Assembly (NCBI RefSeq): GCF_009727055.1
Contig: NC_052359.1
Location: forward strand, 17,298,685-17,362,684
DNA length: 64,000 bases
DNA from: Benincasa hispida
Lineage: Eukaryota > Streptophyta > Magnoliopsida > Cucurbitales > Cucurbitaceae
Direction: 5' to 3'
The position numbers were made by a program, and so were the translations under genes. This document shows positions 43,532-55,250 of the stretch, one piece after another; within the stretch, counting starts at the first letter, position 1; the number at the start of each line of letters is the position of its first letter. A model generated the notes under the pieces. That model saw only the letters and a list, made by a program, of their open reading frames with translations. It searched no databases and was not told where the DNA came from.

Positions 43532-44890
43532 TGATAGAATATCCAAGCATGCAATGGAAGTAAACATAATCAATGAGCATTTTAATTACATTTAATTTGA
43601 GTCCCAAATTCAAGCTACTCTTCGCTTCAATTCAGCTCCAAATCATTAGTAAATCACCAAGAGATCTTTTCTACTATTCTCAGCCTTGAATTTGAGTGTG
43701 GAACTCGTATTTGAGTGAATTTGTAAGGTAAAGTTTCTGGGTTTTAGAGGAAGAAGATGAAGCTTGCAGATAACTTTTTTCCAACTCAATAAACCTCTGT
43801 AGCTTCTTCAAATCAGAGTGTCTTATCATTCATCAGCATGCAAAATACCCTCAACTTTTAGATTGTCAGCTGCTGCTTCAAGATTCAAATGGATTAGGTG
43901 GGATTGTGGGGAAGGAACACCTCCTCCTTGCTTCAAATTTGGGAAAACCCCACTTAGAGCCACTTTCCATTTTTAAAATTCTTAATTTCCATTTTCTAAT
44001 TAATTTCAAATTAATTAAAAAAAAGATTTAATTAATTCATAATGACGACTGGGTCAATATGTTGTTTTACCCCCGATATTACGTCTTGTTCCTTAAGTTC
44101 CTACTTATCCTCTAATGAACAATTGGTTTATGATCCAATCACTAAACCGGATCCCTCTCGAGCCAATGACAGGGTGGGGCCCCTTGTTCTAGATCTGGAT
44201 TCAGTACTTAAGAGAACAACCTTTTTCCTATCCCAAAATTGGGTAGACGTGAATTCCATCTTCTACCCTATGTCCCCAGCTATCTACCCGGTCTTACCTC
44301 TAAAATGGGAGACTTATTAAGTCAGCACTGTTAAGCCAACCCTCACCCATGCAAATCTAAGGATATCCCGAATAAACAAGAGTTCATAATTAGCTCAGGA
44401 TTAAGATCGAGTTACGTAGGTCATCTAAGTGAAATAGTTTGTCTTAAACAATAAACAATGCTATAAAGTAAGAGTGACTTATTTTTTGGTCCGATCTTAT
44501 GCAAACTCATTGCATAGGATGCCTTCACTCCTCATGTCAATACATGAACGAATCAGGATCACTTCGTTTGTAGCACCTTTAGAACAACTTGTAACCGCTA
44601 CAAAGTATGTTGCATCCAATAGTGTTATCAGAATAAGGCACCCAACCTTATTCGTATACTATAGATCATTTTGGTTATTTACTCAAACTTGATCCATCTT
44701 TATATCTCTACATAAAGTTCAAGTATTCATGTGATAGCCATGGATCTTAGTTTTTTGGATTTAGACTTTACGAATGCAATTTAAAGATTCAATAACAACT
44801 TTATTGAAGAAATGTTGAATACTATCTTTATTGATAATAGAATGTGTTTAACTTTACAAACTGCGAGTTTTTCGGACACACTACCCAACA
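43532..44890 (-). repeat. 5' LTR of copia element L (1359 bp)
   Basis: TGTTGGGTAG at 44890 to ATTCTATCA at 43532 (minus), followed by the primer site. It lies within the GATC-word leader of copia M; the right flank is AAACG. Short plus frames inside (44042-44320, 44474-44692) are chance. Confidence 0.88.
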
Positions 44891-45559
44891 AAACGATCGT
44901 GTAAATGCGATCGCGTAGCTTTTGACTATGCGATGAGCATGAAAGTCCATGCCATCATGCAGTGAGCATCAAGTAGCACATACCATGTGATCGTGTAGCT
45001 ACTAACTACGCAATGAGAATGATAGCCTACACGATCGTTTAGCTCGCATTCCTTGTGTCGAGTATCGTATCCCGCAAGATCATCTACCCATCGAGCACCT
45101 ACGCAATCATGCAGCTAATGCAACACGATCGTGAAACAAACTTTACAAAATTGTGTTGCATTAGCTATGAGATCATTTAGCATATGCATGATCGTGTAGA
45201 AAACTCTAAACGAATGCATAGCAAAATCTACACGATCGTTTATCTCTAGCTACACGATGCAACCACCGTTTCGTCTTCTCCATCGAAACGCACTACAACC
45301 ATCACCTCTGAAGCTTCACGAACAACTCAAAACTAAAACGAATACAGACTCGATTGCAAGTCAAAAATGCAGGGGCCCTTACAAATTACTTTTTGAAATG
45401 TAAACAAAAAGCCAAAATAGAGATTACTACCCCGAAACATCCATCAACAACCATCCACATACATTTAACAATTAAACGCAATGCATAACTTAAAATCCAC
45501 CAAAACTGTAAATGATTTCAATAAAGAAAATGGAATTTGGAATCAGAACTACAACCTGA
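44891..45559 (-). other. Copia leader M with GATC palindromes
   Basis: Noncoding leader: many words such as AACGATCGTGTAG and GCGATCGC between 44891 and 45250, then a 'gggccc' block near 45375 shared with leader K. No gene. Confidence 0.7.
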
Positions 45560-45570
45560 CTCTAATACCA
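45560..45570 (-). promoter_or_regulatory. Primer binding site (initiator tRNA-Met, one change), copia M
   Basis: The minus strand reads TGGTATTAGAG, one mismatch from the copia consensus. Confidence 0.8.
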
Positions 45571-45572
45571 AT

Positions 45573-45882
45573 TGAAGGAACTCGTTTTTAAAGAGATCCA
45601 TGAGCGAAAGTAGATCGTCCAAATTACATTTAGATTGAAAACACAAATTTACAGTAAACATACAGATTATGCATTCTAAGTAAAATTACAGCATGCCTTT
45701 TAAACAATAAAAAGGGTTCAAGTGATGATACCCTTGAAGAACACTTCTTCTTGTACAACCCTCGAAAAGTCACGAACTCTTTAAATAGCAATAAGAACTT
45801 GAATACCCTCTTCAAGAAAATCACAAACCAAAAGGTTGAAGACACTACCACTTGGAATCCCCAGTATTCTCAGGGTAAGAAC
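45573..45882 (-). repeat. 5' LTR fragment of copia element M
   Basis: LTR end (…GTTCCTTCA) next to the primer site; interrupted at 45883 by an F-family LTR, and its other part is not seen further right. Confidence 0.65.
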
Positions 45883-47206
45883 TGATAACGGGCAGAAATG
45901 CACGTTATTACCGCACAAAGTTATAAAACAATGCAGGATTGCGATGGTAAAAATATACAATATTATGTCCAAATGGTTCACAACATTGCGATCGCATGCG
46001 TCCATCGCATTAAAACAGCTACTTATGTATTTTATGCAGGAAAATGCATTGACGCAAGGCAAAAATGCGATCCAAAGAAATTAATGTCCGAGCGCATTAA
46101 GAGATTGCGACCGCAAGGCTTTGCAATCATTTGCGCTCAAGAAAATCTACTCAATGAGGTGGCCGCAGCCGGCGCATCAAGGTGGGCGCATCTGGGTGAA
46201 AGCTTCATAAATCACGATGGGACAGAAGTTGAATGACGGTCGATTCCGAATTAAGTTGACAAGCCGTTAACGACCTAATGTAGCAAGTACACTCAATTTT
46301 TCAGTGACAATTAATCGGCGCATCAGACAGAGAATTAATGCCATCCCATCAGTGCAATCATAAGAGAGAAGAATCTTTTCACCCTGAAGCTCTTATAATA
46401 CCGAAGGCCACCTTTAGTGAAGGAATTCGTCTAGTTTACAGAATTCACCATATAAATAGAAGTAGCCTTGTTCATAGTTTTTATTTCTCTTAGAAGGCGG
46501 AAGTGAGAGAAGGGAAATTACACCAAAGAGATCATCTCAGTGAACTCGGAAGAGTGCTGGGGAGCGTCAATATCAGAGAGAGGGCCAACTCTTGCGGAAG
46601 CAAGAACATCTTTGGGCAGAATAGAGATAACACAGTTGTAAAAGCCTTGGGAAGCAAGGAATTTCTACTAAGGCTCTCTACCCTTATTTTCCATTGTCAT
46701 TTTGTACTCTGAACCAATTCATAAAATGGAGATTGCATCTTATATTTTGTCCACTCTCTTTACATTACGATGAGTAGCTAAATCTGTGAATGGGTTGAGA
46801 AGCACTTAGCTAGCACAACCTGGGATCTTCATTCTATGCGATCATCTTGTATTATGTATGCGCATTCATCCATTACAGATACTCAGGAGGTAGTCTAAGG
46901 ATGGAATCTAGGCTTGAAAAGTTAGATTAGAATCTAAGCTTGGGAGAGTCAAATTAAAAAATGCATAATCAAGAGTAAGAAGCTTAGGAATAAGTTATGT
47001 TTCCTATTAACGCATCGCATGCACCCTAGAGATAGGATATGAATTGTATCGGTCAGGCATGTCCTTGTGTGCATCTTGCATCATCGCATGGGCAAAAAGT
47101 AGAGACTTAGGAATAAGCTCTACAGATCTGATCAAGTTGCGCTGGAAAGAATTAAAACTTTTTTATGTTATTTATGATAACTTCCCCTTGACGATGCTTA
47201 TTGGAA
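45883..47206 (+). repeat. Truncated F-family gypsy LTR
   Basis: Begins TGATAACGGGCAGAAATGCA with the same GAAA-loop hairpin as element F. TATA box tataaata near 46451. 'gtctaaggatggaatctagg' region near 46893 corresponds to the F LTRs. It breaks off near 47206 at a poly(A) run, so U5 and the far end are missing. Confidence 0.75.

Positions 47207-47211
<5 letters not shown>

Positions 47212-47238
<27 letters not shown>
47212..47238 (+). repeat. Poly(A) run (~27) at the edge of the retrotransposon heap
   Basis: Uninterrupted A run directly after the truncated LTR; an (AT)n tract follows at about 47298-47332. Confidence 0.9.
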
Positions 47239-47298
47239 GTTATTGCTAAGATTATAGTGTTAATAAGTAATTGAATACAAAAGTACATATTTTCCCAA

Positions 47299-47332
<34 letters not shown>

Positions 47333-47539
47333 CAAAAATAAAAAAATACAAAAGTACGAGTTGGCTTGGTTCTACTATTTTCGAAAGCGATTTTGATCTA
47401 GTTAGAAGCCTTTCCTCGAATGATCAAGAATGAAATATCTAGCTAAGATTTTTTTTTTCTTTAAATATAATACTTATCAATTACTTGTAAAATAAAATAT
47501 GTATGATTAAACTAAGCATAGTTAAATGGTTAATATTAT

Positions 47540-48160
47540 GGCTAATTGTGAACTAAGGGGCAAAATTGTCTCAAGAAGTTTGGCAGCATTAAATTCACTT
47601 CAAGAATAATAGCTAGAGCCTAAAACAACACATAAGGTTCGTCCAGAGTAAGGGAAAGAAATGGATCGGAGCCAATTCTCAGCTCCTCAGCCACGACCTA
47701 AGCCTAGGGAACTGTCCCTTTCGCACTACTTGGACCAATGAAAGAGGAAGGAACGGGATAAAGTCAAGGCTTGGTGAATCGGCCAGAAACTATCTCATTT
47801 CCGCACCTCCTAACCAATGAAAAAGAAAAGAATGGGTCAAATCCCATCCCGAACTCCTCATCCTTGGTCCAAAAATTCTAAAAAGTCTCCTAGATAGATT
47901 CTAAACCCTAAGAATAGGGGTTGGGATCTTATAAAAGGATCATGGAAGTTCCATGAAAAGTAAGAAAAAACTGGGTGATTTGGTCCAATATTTCTTTCTT
48001 TCACTCATTATTTGCTTGAGTATTGGAGTAGACGTGGCATTCGCCACACCTGTGTGTAATCTCTTTTTTTTTTTTTTTTTTTTGCACGATTCTCGTTCTC
48101 CCCATATAAACAAAATTACTCTTTCTCCCCAGTCCAAATTTGTCATCGACATTTAAGATA
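47540..48160 (+). repeat. Gypsy LTR remnant with conserved R/U5 motif
   Basis: TATA box TATAAAAG (47930-47937) followed about 80 bp later by TATTGGAGTAGACGTGGCAT and CGCCACACCTGTGTG (48017-48056). This is a version of the 'gcatcggagtg…ggcaggcaccacaccggtg' block common in plant gypsy LTRs. A T20 run lies at 48064-48083. Borders not resolved. Confidence 0.55.
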
Positions 48161-48254
48161 TCTAATTTTTGCCAAAGATTCAAGCCCTCATTCTCACATT
48201 TGTGCTTAAACAAAAACATATCTTTGCACTAAAATATACATGGGAGTGACTAAA

Positions 48255-48350
48255 ATGAGCATAGCTCAGCATAATTTACATGCATTTCTTTCCCTGGTTT
48301 AGAATATGTGTGAGGTTGAAGGTTCAAATACCTATACCCTTTATTGAACT
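48255..48350 (+). repeat. tRNA-like SINE remnant (Pol III boxes)
   Basis: An A-box-like GCATAGCTCAG (48259-48269) and a B-box GGTTCAAATACC (48321-48332) in the right order, ending in T/A-rich sequence. Too degenerate to be a tRNA gene. Confidence 0.4.
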
Positions 48351-48360
48351 AAAAAAATTA

Positions 48361-50680
48361 GAGCAATTATTCAAAGTAATCTTTCACCTATAAAAATGAT
48401 TATTAATATCTTTGAGTTACTGAATTTTAGGGTAAATATCAAATTATACCCCTAAACTTTGAAAAGTACCAATTTACACCCCTCCTCTAGATTTTATTCA
48501 ACAAAATTCGTGGGAGAAAACACAAACCCTAGTCTTTTATGAAGTGAATCGATTTAGACCGTTCATTACAATTACTTTTGAGAGTCATCATTCATTATCA
48601 ACTTCTTCAAATATTGGTTTTACAAGATGAACAATTAAAGTTGATACATAGATTATTAAAGAAAATTATAATTAATAGAGAATATACGTTGTTTTTCTCA
48701 TAAAAGTTTATTAAGGTTTAATAGATTATGTATAAGTTTCGCAATATGTTTTATATGAGTTCATGGTTTAAAATTGATAATTATTAATAGAACTTTAAGA
48801 ATTTAGGAATATAAATTAATACTTTTCCTAAATTTTATTCAAATTAATAGCTTTTAACTTCTCAAATGAACCCTTTTTGTCCTAATTAAAAACACCCTCG
48901 ATATTATACCCAATAATCAATATGGCCTACACTCAAAAGAAAGAAAGAAAAAAATCAATATGCTCACTGCCACGTATAACTCTAAAACAATAATAATAAC
49001 AATAAGGAAAAAAAGAAAAGAAAAAAGAAAAATCAAAACCACACATATTTGCCTTATTGTTGAAGCAATTACTAGGAATGAAAATTACAAAACATTGGGG
49101 AATCTAAATTCTATATGCTTTGTCATCATTTGAGGACAAAAGTTTTGGTTGTAAGTTTAAATGCAGTTTATGTTGTGCTTTTCAATTGACATATTTGTAC
49201 GTTTGTGTTTTCTTTTTGTCATTTCTCCTCATATTTGTGGGCTATTTCCCTTCTTGTGTTGTTCTTTTCTTCTGGAATAATGTCCAACTTATTTCTTGAA
49301 ATATCATAACAGACATAAATATTGTAATCTAATCTATTTATCGGTATGTTTGAAATACATTTGAAGTATTTAATTTAAAAAATAAATTATTTTAAAAAAG
49401 AACGGAATATTTAACAACCATTCAAAATAGTTTTTCGAGTGGTTTGATTTAAGGTTTTATAGATTTCCATGAATTAAGGATGTCTAAAAATATAAAGCAT
49501 GAGAATAAAATTTCTTAAGAATCGATAACGACTTTGTTTGATTGTCAATGAGAATGTTCAATATTTTTATGAAAATAAATTATCTTTATATTTAATTTAT
49601 GAAATTCATCATGAAGTTTTAATAGATAATTTAAAGTTTTGAACAAAATTAATTACTTAATTAAATTATAATTAAAGTTTCATGATTACATAATTTGAAT
49701 GAACAACTTGATGAATTTATATAATTTTTATTTATTAATTAAAATTACAATCAAAATTAATTTAAGAAAATAAAAAAATTGTGATTGAAAATTAATAAAT
49801 TATAATGGATCAATGATAATCTGATTATAATTATTAAAAAATAATCTCATAAAATATTAACCATAATGATAATTTAATGCATCAGTTCTTTATATACAAA
49901 AACTAATTTATTAAACTAAATCTTATATACTATATTCTAAAAAGCATAATTTATGTTTTAAAAAATAAATCATTAATTTATAAAACTGGAATAGTTAAAT
50001 TCGAAATTTGTAATTTAGATTTTAATATAATTAATCTAAATTATAAATTTGACTTTCATAAATTAGTTAATTTTTTAAAGAAGATTAAATAAAATTAATT
50101 TTAGTAATATATAGAATAAAATAATAAATTCATTTATTAAAAGATGAGAGAGTGAATATAAAAAAAAAACTCACACTTTTGGATGGAAATGATTCATGGT
50201 ATAAAGCTCATGTCTAAAACTTCAAAATTTATATATATATATCAAAATTATTAAATTGAAATGGTTCTTATATTTTTCAAAAAATTTATTTAATTTCCTT
50301 ATTTATAAGGAAATTAAGTTCAGGTCTTCGTCATTCAATATTTTTCTTGTTGCATTTAATATTGCATTTAATATAAATATTTCCCTATTGGTTTTGGGAC
50401 ACGATACCAGACGACACATTTGACTGAACATAGAAGTTTATGTGCTGTCATGTTTTTATTTTTGTTATATAGTGTATTATATAAATATTTAATAAAATAG
50501 GAAATTGTTTTAGTCCACATTTAGATGTAGATGTTGATATTTTTCTTTAAAATATTATTTTTTTTATAGTATAATTGAAATGTGAATTCACCCTTAGGTT
50601 GGTGTAGAACTCGTAGACATGGGAAAAATGTCTTATGAAAATAATGGGATTTAATACCATTTTAGTCTATATCTTAAATT
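48361..50680. other. AT-rich intergenic sequence, no gene seen
   Basis: Very AT-rich with stops in every frame; a 'tatacccctaaactttgaaaa' stretch near 48446 resembles the MITE end at 61563. No RNA gene or retroelement domain recognised. Confidence 0.6.
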
Positions 50681-50689
50681 TTAATCTAT

Positions 50690-50880
50690 GTACGATTATA
50701 CCTAAAATAAAATTTTTAAAAAAAGATATTTTTAAATATAAAAAATATTTAAAAATACTTACATTTTATGGCAAAAAGTTTCAAAAATACAAAAACACTT
50801 TTAAAAATTTTTGTTGTAAAAGGTAAATATTTTTTCGATTCTTTTTTTTATAAAAATTTACCTAAAAAATAGAATTTAAG
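50690..50880 (-). repeat. Dispersed short repeat, related to 62150-62470
   Basis: The stretch around 'tttaaatataaaaaatattt' and 'acattttatggcaaaaagtt' matches the reverse complement of 62190-62420. Probably a MITE family; the 63-aa frame here is incidental. Confidence 0.5.
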
Positions 50881-50925
50881 CTAGGTTTACAAAACAATTC
50901 AAAAAATTGTACTTGTTTTTATTAA

Positions 50926-51124
50926 GAGCCCGTTTGGATTGACCAGAGAAAAATGTGCTTTTTAAATAAACATTTTTATTTAAACTCTTTTGTTAAAAAT
51001 TGTTTAAAATGAACTATGAATGTGTTTCGAAAGGTATTTTGAGTGGTTGTTAAACACATTAATTTTTTTCAAAATGATTTATTTTACAAATTAAACACTA
51101 AAAAAGTTAATCCAAACACATCCA
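50926..51124. mobile_element. Short MITE (~200 bp) with 'gtttggatt' inverted ends
   Basis: Left end gcccgtttggattgacc (50928-50944); right end, read inverted, GTGTTTGGATTAAC (51106-51119). The interior is AT-rich without coding capacity. The superfamily is unknown. Confidence 0.5.
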
Positions 51125-51648
51125 AAAATTTCTTTACAATCGTCTTCAACTATTTTATGGTAACATTGAATATTAGCAAAATTTTAAAAAATACATATTA
51201 AAAACTAATTTGTTTTAGTTTTTTACAACTTGGCATGGTATTTGATTTTTTTTTTTATTTTTTTATTTTTGGTCTTTTAAAAACAAAACTCGTAGGTGAA
51301 ACGAAGTAATATTTATAAAATAAAATTAAAAAACAAAAAGTAAATTTCAAATTATTATCAATTGGAAATTTTTTTTTAAAAAAAAAAGAAAAATTCTCAC
51401 TTATTCCTTTTCTACCAAATAGATTACAAAATTCACTCCCACACTCACTATATCCATGAGCCAAACATCTTCAAATTATGTAAAATTTTATGAGTTTGTT
51501 GTAATTGTTGTATCCTTTTTCATTTGTTTGGTTCTTTTTTTTATTTGTCATTTCTTGTCTCATGTTTTTAATTTTGAACAAAGTAAAACGGAATTGTGCT
51601 TTTTTAATTGCTTCTTATTTATTGTTTTTAATTAAAAAAAAAAACATA

Positions 51649-52119
51649 TGTTATGTATAATTCTGGACCAACAAAAATAGGTTGAAGGTTAAGGAAAGAC
51701 CAGAAAAAGTAAATCCAAGACATTGGACTAATTAAGATTTAATCATAAATGGTTAAAAGCTCATATCCTAATCCTAAGGATTAAGATGAACGTAAGTCAA
51801 TTCTCTCATAAATACATATCTCTATATATGAGGTAATTTGAATTTTACTCCCAAATTTCATACCTTTCAGATTCTTTCACTCTTTAATTTAAACATCGAA
51901 GTGTGTATGGCAAGCATCACATCGTTATGTAAGCTTTTTAGTGTGTGGCAAACATCATATCGGTGTGACAATTTTTCAGGTATGTGTGGCAAGCATCACA
52001 TCGGTGTACAAATTCTCTTTTGTCAAGTCATGTTATTTTCCCTTCAAACAAATTCACCGTTGATGTCACAAAAAGGTCTGATGTGTTTCTCTTATCTAGA
52101 TTTTGGCATCAACAACCTA
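51649..52119 (+). repeat. Probable short solo gypsy LTR (471 bp)
   Basis: Starts TGTTATGTATAATTCTGGAC, preceded by ACATA (51644-51648); ACATA recurs at 52120-52124. The end reads …CCTA, so CA would have mutated to TA. A TATA-like stretch lies near 51808. Three tandem versions of a 'tggcaagcatcacatcggtgt' word (51907, 51944, 51988) belong to the common R/U5 motif. The 100-aa frame across it is incidental. Confidence 0.55.
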
Positions 52120-52813
52120 ACATATTTAATAAGACCATAACATGAATCTTGTTCTCTAAAATAGTAAAATATAATAAACGTGTAATATCCATATAGTTTA
52201 TGTTATATTTATTTCTAGATATGTATTGTTCCTTTTAGAAGTAAAAAGTAATATATATTTTGTTAAACTACAATTTTGATGTGTATACTTTTGTTTCATT
52301 TTGGTCCACATACTTTTAATTATCAATTATCTAATTTTAGTTAATATATTTTCAATAAATCTTAAATTTAATTTATGTTATTTTCAATAAATTTTGAATT
52401 TAGTCCTTCAAAATAAATTTTGAATTTAGTCCTTCAAAATTATTTTTATCAAAAAATTTTAAATAATAACAATAATTTTCATGTTAGAAAAGACACGATG
52501 TGAATATATTTTAACAACAATGAAATGGTAATCTACATTTTTTAAAAAAAAATCATCAATAAACTAATTGCAATAACTAATTTAAGATTTATTACAAGTA
52601 AAAACATTCAAATTGAACACTCGAAAATATTTGGACTAAAATAAAACAAAACCTAAAGTACAAGGTTCACAATGGTATATACTATGTATTTTAAAAAATA
52701 GAAAACAAAATAAGAAATTCATTTTTATGGTATTTTCTTTTATTTAATTAATTGATGAAAGGCTCATTTAGTAATATTTCCACTTCTTGTTCATGTTTCG
52801 CATTTCTTGTTTT

Positions 52814-52834
52814 ATAATAATAATAATAATAATA

Positions 52835-52865
<31 letters not shown>
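52814..52865. repeat. (AAT)n/(ATT)n microsatellite palindrome
   Basis: An ATA/AAT run switches to ATT units around 52834, giving a self-complementary block that can fold into one long hairpin. Confidence 0.9.
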
Positions 52866-53274
52866 TTAAAAAAATAGACATGATTGATAACCATTTCATA
52901 TTTCTGGTTTTACGAAATTATAAATTAAAATTATAAATATTTATCGTGTACTTTAGAAATAAGAAATGATAAAATAATCATTTTATTTATGTTTTGAAAG
53001 AAACAAACGTTAAACAAAAACGAAAATCTTGATTTGGTTGTTTTCAAAACTTTCACAATTTTGGAAGAGTTTATGGAAAATGAAAGAATAAATATGAATG
53101 GTTATGAAACAATTCTGTTTCTCAAAAATTGAAAATAGAAAATAAAAAATAAAACATAGAAATGTTATTATCAAACTAACTTGGTGCTTCCAAAAAATCT
53201 GTACATTTTGGAAACGTTTTTAAAAATGGAAAACAAAAAATAAGAATAGCCCAAACGCTTATAATGTATACTAA

Positions 53275-53873
53275 TCTCTACTATATATAAAAGGGGCAAA
53301 GTGGGGAGAATTTTACCTTCCTACTTTTCCCCTCATTTTTAATATATGACCATTATACACTTTATTTTTAATGATTGGTTGTTGAAAAATCTATTTCAAT
53401 CTACTTTCAAAACTTTCACTCCTTCCCACCTTTTCAATAAAACGTTTTTTCAATGAAAACACAACCTTTCACCAAAAAACACAACCTTTCACCAAAAGAC
53501 TTTTTCTATATGTATTTAATTAATGTTAAAGGACAGATTAGAGATTTTTGGATAATCTATCTATTCTCAAGAATAAAGGTAAGCACAATTATGCGTTCAT
53601 CGACAATATCTTCAAGAAGCTTTCTAATAAAATATTGTAAGTATTTGTGCTTTTTTATGGACTTTGACCGAAAACAAAGAAAATTACCATCAACGCGCAT
53701 GTGTGTGTTTTTCTATTTGTTTTATTATTATTATTACATTGTAGTTGTAAAAAAGAATTGTATTTGTCATATTATATATTTGCAAAGGAGTTTTTGGATA
53801 TACAACTAAATACTATTTTAAAACTTTAAATTAAAATTTTGACGTCACGTGCATTACATGCGTTCATTACTAG
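53275..53873 (+). mobile_element. Non-autonomous Helitron (599 bp)
   Basis: The 5' end is TCTCTACTATATATAAAAG (53275 onward), the canonical plant Helitron start. The 3' end is CTAG (53870-53873), preceded by a small hairpin (GTGCAT-TAC-ATGCGT, about 53849-53863) ending six bases upstream. The flanking bases are A (53274) and T (53874), as expected for insertion between A and T without duplication. No Rep/helicase ORF; the 118-aa frame inside is chance. Confidence 0.85.
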
Positions 53874-53888
53874 TTATATATATATATA

Positions 53889-54516
53889 TCTAAGACAATA
53901 TAAGAGAATCTTTTATATTCCTCTTTTGCCCTTACTTTTTCTAATAAATTCCTACTTTACCCTTTTTAGATGGGACACACCTCTTCGAGTGTAGGTGTCT
54001 GCTGAGTCGAATAGGTGCAACTAATATCAATGAGATGCAATTCTTCAAGACAGGGACATGATTTTCTGAATGTATGTGTCTATTGAGTCTCAAGAATACA
54101 ATTGAAATATCAATGGGTTGAAATTAATTGGAGATGGTTGCATATCAAAGTGGTGCATTCTTTCGCTTATGGGGAAAATGTTATTAAAAAAAAAAGATTA
54201 TAGAGAAAAATATATATGTTGGAGAAAAAAGTTATTAAACTTTTCAAATATAGAGGGACAAAAGTTTGAAAGAGAATTTTAAAGAGGGAAATAAATTTTG
54301 AAAGAGGAGGAAAGATTTTCGAGAAAGAAAAATTGAAGATAAGTTATTACTGAATTTGTTTTGTTTATTGCATTTTAGTTTTGGAAAAACAAATATTCGT
54401 ATATTATTATATCATATATCTGCATTAAAGTTTTTTCTTAAGACAACTAAATAGTATTTTAAAACTTTAAATTAAAACTTTGATATTTCAATGTTTATTG
54501 CACGTGTTCATTACTT
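53889..54516 (+). mobile_element. Related, degenerate Helitron copy adjacent to the first
   Basis: The last ~150 bp (about 54360-54516) align by eye with the last 150 bp of the first element, ending GTTCATTACTTGT (CTAG mutated). The presumed start TCTAAGACAATATAAGAG at 53889 is a diverged Helitron head only 15 bp after the first copy. The 5' boundary is uncertain. Confidence 0.5.
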
Positions 54517-54610
54517 GTATTTTCACTAAAAAAACTAAACAAAAAATAGAAAACAAGAAAAATAAATGTTATCAAACATGCCTTAAACTTAAAATATTTT
54601 TAATTATTGT

Positions 54611-54754
54611 AATTTGGAGAAGAGGTTACCTATAAACTCAGAGAAGAGGTTCTATAAAACAATCAAAAAAATTATTATTTTTAATTATAATGTTATTGCC
54701 AATGGTACATTTATAATTTGGAGAAGAGGTTACCTATAAAACAATCAAAAAAAT
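54611..54754. repeat. Local direct duplication
   Basis: A 26-bp block at 54611-54636 repeats exactly at 54715-54740, and 'tataaaacaatcaaaaaaat' at 54653 repeats at 54735. Confidence 0.85.
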
Positions 54755-55250
54755 AACACACCAGTGCGGTATTTACCACAGACGCTCCAGTGCTTAAGTC
54801 AATATTTTGCACAAGGATAGGACAAGTAGTTTTTAGGGAGGAGTCGAGCTTACCTTTTATGGAGGGTTGTCGCGCTCTATTTATAATGGAGTTCATAGGT
54901 CTTTCTTATCCCTTTAAGATTTGGAATCTACTTCCTTTACCTGCTTAGAAACCAGAAACTCAAGACTGGACTTGGGCCACTAGAGATGCTCCAAAATAGA
55001 GGATCGATCTCGATTAGCCGCTCACGAGAAATTATTGACCTCGGGCTCGACTTCCAAGGCCGAGGCGGGCCAATTGGACTTGGTCTTTGAGGCCAAGGTG
55101 GGTCAAATGGCTATGAGGACCTAGTTAACCACATCCTCGCCCTTCCAGGTCGAGGTGGGCCAAATGGGTATTGTCCTAATTTCGTTTTCTCTCTATTTGT
55201 CAGGAACTTTCTCGGGTTTGCGTCTTGTCAGTCTTGGGTCCATTTTTCGA
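54755..55250 (-). repeat. Gypsy LTR remnant, minus strand
   Basis: The minus strand has TATAAATAG (54885-54877), then GACTTAAGCACTGGAGCGTC and GGTAAATACCGCACTGGTG (54801-54757), the conserved gypsy R/U5 block. Three copies of a 'cgaggtgggccaaatgg'-type word lie at 55055-55170. No internal region visible. Confidence 0.6.

Noticed and set aside
45781..46236. Frames of 82-112 aa around 45.8-46.2 kb
   Set aside because: They cross the border between a copia LTR and an F-family LTR, so no natural transcript unit would encode them.
53453..53809. 118-aa frame as a gene
   Set aside because: Lies wholly inside the non-autonomous Helitron, low-complexity Tyr/Ile-rich, no domain.
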